A DNA stretch of 32,530 nt from an uncultured Flavobacteriales bacterium (GCA_946479985.1 CAMLIF010000030.1:1-32530), one strand, 5' to 3'. Shown: positions 15,765 to 22,878, numbered from the stretch's first letter. The notes: a model not told the origin generated them from the letters alone. Translations and numbers: made by a program.

Positions 15765-15801
15765 CAAAGGTAACACAATTATTTAAATATATACCATGGT
15801 A
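15765..15801 (-). promoter_or_regulatory. Pirin promoter with possible operator palindrome
   Basis: On the minus strand the -7 box TACCTTTG occupies 15772 to 15765. The perfect palindrome TACCATGGTA (15792-15801) sits about 20 bp upstream, where the -33 element should be, and is partly extended by flanking AT pairs. A repressor such as a HxlR- or MarR-type regulator could bind here. No clear TTG -33 element is seen. Confidence 0.45.
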
Positions 15802-15990
15802 AATAAATTTTAGCATTTATTTTGAAACGAGATAAGTTAGTATGCCTGATAGGGCAGGATGATCTGTTTATTCAATAGAAATACAACTAACTTCATCCCG
15901 TGGTTTAATTTGTCAGAGATTTAATCTTCTGATAACGAGCGTTAATAAAGCTTTAAGAAAAAGAAATACAGATTTTTTTTCGCGAAGTAC

Positions 15991-16020
15991 TTGCAGGAAT
16001 GAAATTTGACTGTATCTTTG
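15991..16020 (+). promoter_or_regulatory. Promoter of tRNA-Asp
   Basis: TTG (15991-15993), 19-bp spacer, TATCTTTG (16013-16020): an exact match to the Bacteroidota consensus, with transcription expected about 70 nt before the tRNA. Confidence 0.75.
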
Positions 16021-16097
16021 CAGGGCTTTTAACGAAAAGGTTATACACAATTCTTGAATCTGACTGTAGTCAGAATCGGTTAAACGGTAAAGAAGTT

Positions 16098-16171
16098 GGT
16101 TTGGTAGTTCAGTTGGTTAGAATACATGCCTGTCACGCATGGGGTCGCGGGTTCGAGTCCCGTCCAGACCG
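16098..16171 (+). tRNA. tRNA-Asp (GTC anticodon)
   Basis: The cloverleaf folds without gaps: acceptor GGTTTGG/CCAGACC (one G-U wobble), anticodon stem CATGC/GCATG with loop CTGTCAC giving anticodon GTC, and a T arm with GGTTCGAGTCCC. The discriminator is G (16171) and CCA is not encoded. Asp tRNA is a substrate of the TGT enzyme encoded at 4363. Confidence 0.96.
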
Positions 16172-16222
16172 CAACTGTTAGAAGCAGAAAGATAAAGCCC
16201 ATATGGCTGTGGGACTAGAAGG

Positions 16223-16259
16223 CCCTGAGAAGTATCAAATTTCTCAGGGTTTTTGTCTT
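16223..16259 (+). terminator. Terminator of tRNA-Asp transcript
   Basis: CCCTGAGAA (16223-16231) and TTCTCAGGG (16241-16249) form a 9-bp stem with a 9-nt loop, followed by TTTTTGTCTTTT, about 50 bp after the tRNA. Confidence 0.85.
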
Positions 16260-16307
16260 TTAGGGGAATACCCTTTCTTATTAAAACATGAACCAGGAAA
16301 TAGCATC

Positions 16308-16691
16308 ATGATAAATCATACTCTTAAAGACAATATATTAAGTATCTCCATTGCTAATAAGGATTTTTCGTACAGAATTTCTCTTAAGAAGCTGGGAAAT
16401 AAAATTGACTGGATAATAGGCGAAAAAGATACAGAGACTATTGTTATTAAAGGTGTTTCAACCTGGACACTTCAGTTGTTTACAAAGACAGTTACGGATT
16501 TGCACTATGTGGAGCAGTTTAAAGCCATTGTTCAGGAATACTGTCCGAACAATTCTATAAACTGGAAAGACACATTGATGGCGGTGAAAATTCAAAACGA
16601 ATACAATGCATTGAGCAAAACCAATGATTCACCAAAAAATCAAAACGAGATTATTGCCATGCTGCTGGAAAAATATGATCTTGATTATTGA
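16308..16691 (+). CDS. Hypothetical protein, 127 residues
   Basis: The ATG at 16308 (MINHTLKDNILSISIANKDF) is preferred; the frame is open back to 16203, but that part overlaps the tRNA terminator. The protein is mixed charged and polar with alternating strands (ISIANKDFSYRISLKKLGNK) in the first half and a helical C-terminus (NEIIAMLLEKYDLDY). No signal peptide, no membrane segment, no recognised family. AT-rich codon use like the genes to its right. It is the first gene after the tRNA, so it may be the edge of the accessory region. Confidence 0.55.
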   Translation: MINHTLKDNILSISIANKDFSYRISLKKLGNKIDWIIGEKDTETIVIKGVSTWTLQLFTKTVTDLHYVEQFKAIVQEYCPNNSINWKDTLMAVKIQNEYNALSKTNDSPKNQNEIIAMLLEKYDLDY

Positions 16692-16842
16692 TTCATTACT
16701 ATAGAAGTATTGACTTTCTTGAGGGTTTTGGTTTTTTACGGAGTTTTCTCCCGGAAACCTCTAAATCTTATAAATGCGCCGTTTTATTACTCCGAAAAGA
16801 GCACCTGTGGGAAGTACGGGGTAATTTATATATCTTAAGTAG

Positions 16843-17439
16843 ATGAATTTAATACTAGAAAACGACAGAGAACGAGTTCTACTAGTCTGTATGCACGAAG
16901 TGGGGCATTATATTTTATCAAAGGAGATGGGATTTGATACTTACGGAGTGTCAGTTCAAATAGAAAGATATGGAGGCCATTCAGGTTCCTCATCATTTAA
17001 AAGTTGGAATCCCTACATGGATTCACTAGCAAAGATGAAGTCTTTTTTGGAGAGAAGGATCAAAGTTCTATACGCCGGAGTAATTGCAGAGTGCATTGAT
17101 GAAGAAGGGAATTATGATGGCAATAGAGCGGCTCTCGAATGGATGATAGGGGGAGGTAAGAACGATCACTCAAATATTAGGGAGTTAACGAGATTATTAA
17201 GGGATGTAGATTTCCCTGATACCGTTGGTGAGGTTGAAGTTAATGCTCAATTAAAACAAATAGATGATAGATTGATTTCCGAAACAGGAAATATTATTCT
17301 AGAGAGAATAGAACTTATTCATAGTCTGGCAAAAATACTTTCTGATCGGGTTTTAGATTACGGTATTGAATATAGCTTGATGGAAAATGAATTAATTAGG
17401 ATGCCGCCAATTCAAAAATTATATCCAAAAACAGAATAA
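16843..17439 (+). CDS. Stand-alone FtsH-type (M41-like) zinc peptidase domain
   Basis: This 198-residue protein has the zinc peptidase motif HEVGH (residues 18-22, in MHEVGHYILSKEMGF). It also has segments resembling the FtsH protease domain: VLYAGVIAECI (compare the FtsH GRxAEE region) and GGGKNDHSNIREL, where Asp 108 would be the third zinc ligand as in FtsH (motif D about 75-85 residues after HExxH). The AAA ATPase and membrane segments of FtsH are absent. A free protease domain of this type is unusual and substrate selection would need a partner. It is in an AT-rich region, convergent with the dam-like gene (stop codons 7 bp apart). Assignment is by motif only. Confidence 0.6.
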   Translation: MNLILENDRERVLLVCMHEVGHYILSKEMGFDTYGVSVQIERYGGHSGSSSFKSWNPYMDSLAKMKSFLERRIKVLYAGVIAECIDEEGNYDGNRAALEWMIGGGKNDHSNIRELTRLLRDVDFPDTVGEVEVNAQLKQIDDRLISETGNIILERIELIHSLAKILSDRVLDYGIEYSLMENELIRMPPIQKLYPKTE

Positions 17440-17446
17440 GACTTAT

Positions 17447-18397
17447 TTAAAGGCTTTCAATGATTTTGAGATTCTGTTTCTTCTTTTTGGTTTCCTTGTA
17501 ATAAAACTCTTTAGGCTTATTTGTCCTCTTATTTCCAAATCTAAAAAAGACCGGGTTTTTATCTTCTAAATCTAAACTTAACTCATTGTCGCTAAAAAAT
17601 AATACTTCTTTACCTTCTCTCGAGCTAAATGCAGAGTGGTTAAAGGAGTATTCTTTCATTGGATAATTTTCGTAAAGAGTTCTTATTTCTTCAACATTAT
17701 CGTAGGAGACAATCCATCTGAAATTTCTAATTGCAACAATTCGATCTCTCACTTGTTCATGGTCGTTATAGCCATAATGATTTAGATAGAGAGAGTCAGC
17801 TTTCAAATAATAAGGTGGGTCAAAATACAAAATGGTATTTTGACTATCACAATACATTTCTATATTGTTAAGTAAAGAAACTGCGTCATCATTATATAAA
17901 TCGATGTCCTCTTTTCTACTTGCAATTTCTTCTATTCTTCTAATTATTTCTACCTTATTAAATCTACAGTCTAGCTTATAATTTCCATCTTGAGAAATAC
18001 CGCCAATCATTCCTCCGCTAATTATTCCTGAACGATTTGTTCGATTTAAGAACAATGTAGAAAAACCAAGGTCCAACAAATCAACATCTTCTTTTCTGGT
18101 TTGTATTTCCTTTTGGATGTACCAATTTTCTATTGTAATTGGTGTTGTCTCGATGCGTTCAATAAGTTCTTCTGTACAGTTCAACACACTATACCAAAAG
18201 GAATAGATGGAGCGGTCTTTATCGTTAATTGTAATTTTCTGAACTATTTTTTCCAAAAGAAGAAATAGTGCAACAGAAGCACCTCCCGCATATGGTTCTA
18301 CATATCGGCCATCGATGCCTTGTTCAACACAGATTTTTGCGATGAAAGCAGACAATTTATTTTTGCCACCAGGGTATCTTAATGGTGAATTAAACAT
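17447..18397 (-). CDS. DNA N6-adenine methyltransferase, D12 class (Dam/MboI-type)
   Basis: This 316-residue protein has the D12-class order: RYPGGKNKL (7-15), the AdoMet motif EPYAGGASVALFL (34-46), and the catalytic DPPY (193-196, in YFDPPYYLKADSLY). It would methylate adenine in a specific short sequence; the target cannot be read. About 40 residues after the usual end form a Lys-rich tail. Its ATG overlaps the end of the ParB-like gene by 8 bp (18390-18397), so the two are coupled. No separate restriction endonuclease is recognisable nearby, so it is either an orphan methylase or the methylase half of an unusual system. Confidence 0.88.
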   Translation of the reverse strand: MFNSPLRYPGGKNKLSAFIAKICVEQGIDGRYVEPYAGGASVALFLLLEKIVQKITINDKDRSIYSFWYSVLNCTEELIERIETTPITIENWYIQKEIQTRKEDVDLLDLGFSTLFLNRTNRSGIISGGMIGGISQDGNYKLDCRFNKVEIIRRIEEIASRKEDIDLYNDDAVSLLNNIEMYCDSQNTILYFDPPYYLKADSLYLNHYGYNDHEQVRDRIVAIRNFRWIVSYDNVEEIRTLYENYPMKEYSFNHSAFSSREGKEVLFFSDNELSLDLEDKNPVFFRFGNKRTNKPKEFYYKETKKKKQNLKIIESL

Positions 18398-19880
18398 TTT
18401 CTTCTCTAATATCTAATAAAGTTTGAAACAATGGAAAAAGAAAGTCCCAGAATCCATTTAAAAACGTTTTCCCATGATAATGAGTGTCCTGTCCATGAAT
18501 GTATCCGTTTAAAACATCCAAGCTATACTGTTGAGATTCATCAACTAAACGAGTAGCTATTTTCTTGATATTTCCATTGAATTTATTTGCCTTCAAATAT
18601 TCTATCTTTTTCTTTAAAGGAATGTCTCGAATATGAGCATTATATGCCGTTTGGAGTGCTGTGTCAAGACCTTCTGTTTCAATATATTTTAGAACTGACA
18701 AATCTAAAAAGACTCTTATCGATGATGCTATGTGATTTGGATATCTAAAGGGGATTTTTTTCAATTCTTCAAACAATCCAAGAATTCTGGCAGAATCGGT
18801 CTGAACATGATAAATAGGCAACAAGATGTTTCCTCGATTAACATTATTCTTTAAATGAATGTATTGATTTGGAGTCTCATTGTCACCATTTGTTGACTCA
18901 TCTTCAGTAGCATCATTGTCTATATCCAATGCAGGTTCTTCTTGGTTATTGTCCTGCTCGCTAGGGGTCAAGTCAACAATAGGCAAGCTGTTTAAGATAT
19001 CTTCAAGATTTGATGTGATTGTTCTTGTATCAATGTTGATGTCTTCCTCATTGTTTTTGGAATTGTTTATTATTCTCTTAATGAGATTTGCGTATGCGAT
19101 TAAAAAACTAGCTTTATTTGAAATAATGCGAACTTCCATTCCATCAAATTCCAATCCCCATCTTTCTCTGACTTCTTTCGATCCGAAAAATCTTTCGAGG
19201 ATCGTTATTGGGAATCTAAAAGAGTTTGCTTTTTCATATTCCTCTTCAGAGAATTGCCCTCTTACAATATCTTCCTTAATAAAATCTCTGATTTTTAATA
19301 TCCGAATGATTGCTTCTAGTTCCGATTGTTCCAATTCAGCAATAGACATTATCTTATCTATATCACCATTATACTTATTATATAATGTTGCAATCCAACG
19401 TTGTTGTTGAATTCTTGACCATGGTCTTTGCAGAGAGGAGGTGCTATTTCTTTGGTTGATGTACCATTCAGCATCCTCGAAGCTAGGAGCTATATTCACA
19501 TGTATCTTTTCAATACTAGTTAAATCGATTTTTTCTGCACATTTTCGTACAAAACTCCTAATGCTTTTAGGTGATTTTTGAGGATCGCGTAATAATTTCA
19601 AAGCAATCACTCGTCTATTTCCCTCAGCAACATAGAATTTATGGTTGTCCTCGTTTTGCCAAACAACTACAGGATCTGCGGGAATGAAGCCTTTTTCGGC
19701 AATTGATTTAATTAGGTCTTGAAATTCTTTCCGTTCTGATTGCTCTGTTGTTAATTCTTCTGCAAAATTAGCTATAGTCAGGTGCGTTTCTTCTGGATTT
19801 AATCTTGGGTTTTCTGGCCATAACCTTAGTTGATCTACTGATCTTAGGTTTTTTTTAACAAGCCAATCAAAGTTACTCAT
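18390..19880 (-). CDS. ParB/Srx-domain protein with helical C-terminal domain
   Basis: This 496-residue protein has an N-terminal ParB/Srx-like domain (about 14-105): PENPRL, then IAEKGFIPADPVVVW and the signature VAEGNRRVIALKLL (GNRR 87-90). A helical middle with a possible HTH (about 150-200) follows, then a strongly acidic linker (308-338) and a helical C-terminal domain (about 340-496) containing LNGYIHG (457-463). That last piece is faintly like HEPN-type domains, but without the classic R-x4-6-H. ParB-like domains bind or cleave nucleic acid or NTP in diverse systems. No parA is adjacent, so chromosome partition is unlikely. Paired by overlap with the methyltransferase. Confidence 0.65.
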   Translation of the reverse strand: MSNFDWLVKKNLRSVDQLRLWPENPRLNPEETHLTIANFAEELTTEQSERKEFQDLIKSIAEKGFIPADPVVVWQNEDNHKFYVAEGNRRVIALKLLRDPQKSPKSIRSFVRKCAEKIDLTSIEKIHVNIAPSFEDAEWYINQRNSTSSLQRPWSRIQQQRWIATLYNKYNGDIDKIMSIAELEQSELEAIIRILKIRDFIKEDIVRGQFSEEEYEKANSFRFPITILERFFGSKEVRERWGLEFDGMEVRIISNKASFLIAYANLIKRIINNSKNNEEDINIDTRTITSNLEDILNSLPIVDLTPSEQDNNQEEPALDIDNDATEDESTNGDNETPNQYIHLKNNVNRGNILLPIYHVQTDSARILGLFEELKKIPFRYPNHIASSIRVFLDLSVLKYIETEGLDTALQTAYNAHIRDIPLKKKIEYLKANKFNGNIKKIATRLVDESQQYSLDVLNGYIHGQDTHYHGKTFLNGFWDFLFPLFQTLLDIREENV

Positions 19881-20017
19881 AGTGTTTAAAGTTCGGTATT
19901 GTTGCTGATTTCAGTAACTCACAAATTTGATGAAAAAAAATGATTTTTTTAATTATTCAGATGAAGTCTTTTACAAATCTTCATTCTTTTCCGCAATAAT
20001 GTGAGAAGAACACTGAA

Positions 20018-20035
20018 TCCCGATTGCTATCGGGA
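20018..20035. repeat. Inverted repeat TCCCGAT-TGCT-ATCGGGA
   Basis: A perfect 7-bp stem with a TGCT loop in the 206-bp gap (19881-20086) between the ParB-like and XRE genes; the rest of that gap is AT-rich and gene-less. Similar CCCGAT...ATCGGG hairpins are common intergenic elements in Bacteroidota. It could end the XRE transcript. Confidence 0.5.
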
Positions 20036-20086
20036 GAGTCGCCGAAATCCAGGTTAACCTTCGGGATGAGAAATCAGAACATACTA

Positions 20087-20320
20087 TTAGTCCCTAACCT
20101 TCGTCGGCTCCAACAATTCCTGAACATTTACGTTTAAAGCTTGAGCTATCTCACGAAGTAGTTTTATTGAAGGTTGAATTTGGTTTGAACAAAATCTTGA
20201 AACGGTTACTGGAGTTCGATCTATCAATGAAGCTAGAGTTTTTTGAGAAATCTCTTTTTCAGCCAGAACCAATCTTATTCGATTCATTTTTTCATTCTTC
20301 GTGGATGATGAATCCGCCAT
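20087..20320 (-). CDS. XRE-family HTH transcriptional regulator
   Basis: This 77-residue protein is almost entirely a Cro/C1-type HTH: RLVLAEKEISQKTLASLI (helix 1-2), TPVTVSRFCSNQIQPSI (recognition helix), LLREIAQALNVNVQELL. Such single-domain proteins act as dimers, often as controller (C) proteins of restriction systems or as antitoxins. The gene is upstream of and on the same strand as the ParB-like and methylase genes. It diverges from the 98-residue gene across an intergenic region with three inverted repeats. An alternative start is Met 12. Confidence 0.85.
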   Translation of the reverse strand: MADSSSTKNEKMNRIRLVLAEKEISQKTLASLIDRTPVTVSRFCSNQIQPSIKLLREIAQALNVNVQELLEPTKVRD

Positions 20321-20363
20321 TACTCTTATGTTTTTATTGTTCAGGATTGAATTTCGCTAAATA

Positions 20364-20431
20364 TGATTTTTGAAATCAAATAGTTATCATTATATGATAC
20401 ATAATTAGTTCAATGTGATATATTTGTATCA
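20364..20431. promoter_or_regulatory. Operator array between divergent XRE and 98-residue genes
   Basis: Three inverted repeats share the half-site TGAT/ATCA: TGATTT-TTG-AAATCA (20364-20378), TATCAT-TAT-ATGATA (20385-20399) and TGATA-TATTTG-TATCA (20416-20431). The third encloses the TATATTTG -7 box (20419-20426) of the rightward gene. The pattern is that expected for autoregulation by the XRE protein. Confidence 0.5.
20419..20426 (+). promoter_or_regulatory. -7 box of the 98-residue gene
   Basis: TATATTTG is an exact TAnnTTTG match 20 bp before the ATG at 20447, lying inside an inverted repeat. Confidence 0.5.
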
Positions 20432-20446
20432 GAAATATGTGAAATA

Positions 20447-20743
20447 ATGGAAGAGGCAATTATCAAATCCTTGATAAAGGATGATCTTCGAAAAACGAAA
20501 TTGGTTCACGCGCTTGAAACTGTTGGGTTCGTGAATGACGATTTTGACTTGTACTTATTCGATTCAATAATTAAGCTAATCGGCATTGAAATTAACTTTC
20601 CGAATGATGAAATTGCAATGAAATACAATATCCTTCTTGAACGTGTTCATTCAATAGAAACAAGATTTAATAATGATGCGCTGGATGATCTTGTGAATGT
20701 AATATTCGATTTTCTGATTCTTCATAAAACCAAAAAGAGGTAA
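20447..20743 (+). CDS. Hypothetical protein, 98 residues
   Basis: A small acidic helical protein (MEEAIIKSLIKDDLRKTKLV, ending NVIFDFLILHKTKKR) with no signal peptide and no recognised family. It starts 20 bp after a -7 box sitting in putative XRE operator sites, and diverges from the XRE gene. Its promoter therefore seems under the same control as the XRE-ParB-methylase group. A role as a partner or regulator is possible but cannot be shown. Confidence 0.6.
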   Translation: MEEAIIKSLIKDDLRKTKLVHALETVGFVNDDFDLYLFDSIIKLIGIEINFPNDEIAMKYNILLERVHSIETRFNNDALDDLVNVIFDFLILHKTKKR

Positions 20744-20806
20744 TTGCGGTAAATATGAGCTGTTCCAGCAATATGTCCCCAAGCTTTTTTCATTTCATTC
20801 AAAAAA

Positions 20807-20834
20807 AAATGACTGCCCCCCCGGGCAGCCATTT
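20807..20834 (-). terminator. Terminator of hsp20
   Basis: AAATGACTGCCC (20807-20818) pairs with GGGCAGCCATTT (20823-20834), 12 bp with one mismatch. On the minus strand it is followed by a T run of nine. It lies 22 bp past the Hsp20 stop. Confidence 0.85.
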
Positions 20835-20855
20835 ATAAAAAATTCCTACGCTTAA

Positions 20856-21305
20856 TCACGATATCTCGATCATCTTCGGCGCTTTCTGTTTCGATTCCTC
20901 TTTTTTTGGAATTGACAGGTGTAAAAGTCCGTTTTCATAACGGGCGTTTATGTTATCCTGGTCTACCACATCTTTCGGAAGCTCGAAACTTCGCTGGAAC
21001 GATTGATAACTGAACTCCCTGCGCGTATAGCGGTCTTTCGTTTCTTCACTGCTTTGCTGTTTTGTGGAAGAAATCGTTAACAGACTACCGTCAAGCGTGA
21101 TTTTGAAGTCCTTTTTGTCCATACCCGGTGCCGCAACCTCGACTTCGTAATTGTCGGCCGTTTCGCGGATGTTTACCGACGGCATGGTAGTACTTGTTGA
21201 AGAATAATTGTTGTTTCCCCAGTTAAAAAATTCGCGGCCAAAAAAATCGTCGAACATCGGGGAAAATAAAGGGAATCTGTCCCTGCTCCTTTTTGCTGGA
21301 TTCAT
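20856..21305 (-). CDS. Small heat-shock protein, Hsp20 family
   Basis: This 149-residue chaperone has an N-terminal arm rich in Arg, Phe and Asn (DRFPLFSPMFDDFFGREFF). The alpha-crystallin domain (about 41-135) shows the family motifs VAAPGMDKKDFKITLDGSLL, FQRSFELPKDV and ARYENGLLHLSIPK. The C-terminal tail has an IxI-like motif (MIEIS). It binds unfolding proteins without ATP. Codon use and base composition are like the core genes rather than the AT-rich neighbours, so it may be a native gene between two accessory segments. No TAnnTTTG box is seen upstream. Confidence 0.95.
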   Translation of the reverse strand: MNPAKRSRDRFPLFSPMFDDFFGREFFNWGNNNYSSTSTTMPSVNIRETADNYEVEVAAPGMDKKDFKITLDGSLLTISSTKQQSSEETKDRYTRREFSYQSFQRSFELPKDVVDQDNINARYENGLLHLSIPKKEESKQKAPKMIEIS

Positions 21306-21479
21306 AACCTAATTTTTAGTTAAACAAATAATTTAAAAGAACATACAGGCTGGGCCTGACCTGAGTTTTGGACAAAAAAAATGCCATTCCGGATTGACTG
21401 ATATTTTTTCAGGATTTGTGACAAAATTTCTGTTTTTTCTGAAAATTTGTCTTGTCTTAAAAGAGGTAAATTGAAAGTA
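21306..21479. other. Upstream region of hsp20 up to the Fic repeat
   Basis: Gene-less, T/A-rich, about 170 bp. It should contain the hsp20 promoter, but neither a TAnnTTTG match nor a certain heat-shock element can be named. Confidence 0.3.
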
Positions 21480-21523
21480 TGATCAAGTAAAAACTGCGAG
21501 ATTTGTCGATAATCTCGCAGTTT
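21480..21523. repeat. 44-bp direct repeat, copy 1 (upstream of fic)
   Basis: Identical, base for base, to 22835-22878. It contains the TGATCAAGTAA word (the same word that ends the Fic gene in copy 2) and a 12-bp hairpin AAACTGCGAGAT/ATCTCGCAGTTT with a 9-nt loop. This copy is followed by more T, extending the stem with A 21490. A TTTG in its loop is 22 bp upstream of a TAGCTTTA box (21528-21535), a plausible Fic promoter. Confidence 0.93.
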
Positions 21524-21535
21524 TTATTAGCTTTA
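21502..21535 (+). promoter_or_regulatory. Possible Fic promoter
   Basis: TTTG (21502-21505) and TAGCTTTA (21528-21535) are 22 bp apart; the second differs from TAnnTTTG at the last base. The ATG follows 11 bp later. Weak evidence. Confidence 0.3.
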
Positions 21536-21546
21536 AATAAAAATCT

Positions 21547-22845
21547 ATGGAACAACCTCCGATTGTTAATATTTTTGAAGGTAATGGTATTTTCTTGATG
21601 ACTGAAATGCAGGCGAATGGGGATATGAAAAGAATTCAAGATGACTATCTTTATTGGGATAAGGTTAAGTATCGATCAAACCATGAAAATAAAACGGAAG
21701 TTTGGGCAGCAGTAAAACTGCATCGCAAACTTAACAGCAAAACTGTTAAGTTTGGAAAATATTCGTTTAGTTATCCATCAACCGATTTTATTCAGAGAAC
21801 ATTACACTTATTTGATTTGCATATAGGTGGGACATTAGGTAGTAATATTGGTATTGCTGAAACAGATAAGACTAAGTTTATTCTCAATTCAATAATGGAA
21901 GAGGCGATAAGCAGTAGCCAAATGGAAGGGGCTAATACTACTAGGAAGAAAGCGAAGGAAATGATTCAGCAAGAACAACGACCTCGCACTAAATCAGAGC
22001 AGATGATCATGAACAATTTTGTTACTATGAAACATATTGTCCAGAAAAAGAATGAAGATTTAACTCCGGATAAGTTATTAGAAATACACCAGTTAATTTC
22101 TCATAAAACCTTAGAGAATTCTAATGAAGAAGGGGAGTTTAGATCGAATGACGATGTTTTTGTTCAAGATATAATGAAAGGTGAAAATGTTCACCAACCT
22201 CCCCCATATGAAGAATTGAAACAATTAATAGATGATCTATGTCTTTTCTTTAATTCAGATACTATAGACTTTATCCATCCAATTATTAAAGGGTGTATAA
22301 TTCATTTCATGATCGGTTGGATACACCCATTTACCGATGGAAACGGTAGAACGGCTCGTGCCTTATTCTATTGGTATATGCTAAAAAGGGGGTATTGGTT
22401 AGCAGAGTATTTATCTATCTCTCGGATTATAAAGGATACGAAAAACCAATATGAAAAGGCCTATCTACATACTGAAAAAGATGAAAATGATTTAGGTTAT
22501 TTTATTACATATCATGTTAAAACCATGGTTAAAGCTTTCGATGCACTTAAGGAGTATATTGGGAGGAAACAACGAGAAGTTGTACAAGCTGCAAAATTCA
22601 TGACTATAAATGGCGTTAATGATCGTATGGCTCAAATTTTAAAAATAGTATATGATGATGCAGATAGAGTGCTAAATAGCAAGGAAATTGAAAAGAGATT
22701 TAATATATCAAATTTCACGGCCAGGCAAGATTTGAAGGGTTTGGTTGAACTTGGCTTTTTAGAAATCGTTCAAGTAAATAAAGTCAAGCAGAATTTTATT
22801 CGGTCTAAAACTTTCGAAAAACAAATAGAGGTGTTGATCAAGTAA
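21547..22845 (+). CDS. Fic family AMP-transferase (class II, self-inhibited)
   Basis: This 432-residue protein has a helical N-terminal domain, then the inhibitory-helix motif (S/T)xxxE(G/N) as SSQMEG (123-128, Glu 127 being the inhibitory residue). The Fic core has its catalytic loop HPFTDGNGRTAR (260-271), complete with catalytic His 260. A winged-helix-like C-terminus (about 355-425) contains NSKEIEKRFNISNFTARQDL. Fic enzymes transfer AMP from ATP to target hydroxyls. With the inhibitory helix in the same chain no separate antitoxin is required. The wHTH suggests DNA binding or autoregulation. AT-rich compared with flanking genes and bounded by 44-bp direct repeats, the second of which contains its last codons and stop. 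Confidence 0.92.
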   Translation: MEQPPIVNIFEGNGIFLMTEMQANGDMKRIQDDYLYWDKVKYRSNHENKTEVWAAVKLHRKLNSKTVKFGKYSFSYPSTDFIQRTLHLFDLHIGGTLGSNIGIAETDKTKFILNSIMEEAISSSQMEGANTTRKKAKEMIQQEQRPRTKSEQMIMNNFVTMKHIVQKKNEDLTPDKLLEIHQLISHKTLENSNEEGEFRSNDDVFVQDIMKGENVHQPPPYEELKQLIDDLCLFFNSDTIDFIHPIIKGCIIHFMIGWIHPFTDGNGRTARALFYWYMLKRGYWLAEYLSISRIIKDTKNQYEKAYLHTEKDENDLGYFITYHVKTMVKAFDALKEYIGRKQREVVQAAKFMTINGVNDRMAQILKIVYDDADRVLNSKEIEKRFNISNFTARQDLKGLVELGFLEIVQVNKVKQNFIRSKTFEKQIEVLIK

Positions 22846-22878
22846 AAACTGCGAGATTTGTCGATAATCTCGCAGTTT
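22835..22878. repeat. 44-bp direct repeat, copy 2 (end of fic)
   Basis: Identical to 21480-21523. It starts in the last codons of fic (ATC AAG TAA) and includes the same hairpin, which can terminate the Fic transcript, although here it is followed by CGCTGAC rather than a T tract. Confidence 0.93.

Larger units (their letters stand above)
15732..16097. other. Intergenic stretch between pirin and tRNA-Asp
   Basis: No gene is seen. It contains the pirin promoter and palindrome, a region with AAGTTAGT (15833-15840) complementary to ACTAACTT about 45 bp later and an internal GCC/GGC pair (possible structured leader or chance pairing), and the tRNA promoter at 15991-16020. Confidence 0.4.

Noticed and set aside
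15999..16181. 60-codon plus-strand ORF
   Set aside because: It runs through the tRNA promoter and tRNA-Asp itself.
18880..19410. 176-codon plus-strand ORF
   Set aside because: Antisense shadow of the ParB-like gene; Ser/Leu-rich product typical of reversed AT-rich coding DNA.
16098..20100. tRNA-anchored integrated element with attachment-site repeat
   Set aside because: I looked for a second copy of the tRNA-Asp 3' end (GGTTCGAGTCCCGTC) to the right and saw none, and there is no integrase, so insertion at the tRNA is only a suspicion.
21480..22878. Repeats around fic as integron attC sites
   Set aside because: The hairpin is short and lacks the GTTRRRY/RYYYAAC core-site words, and no integrase is visible.
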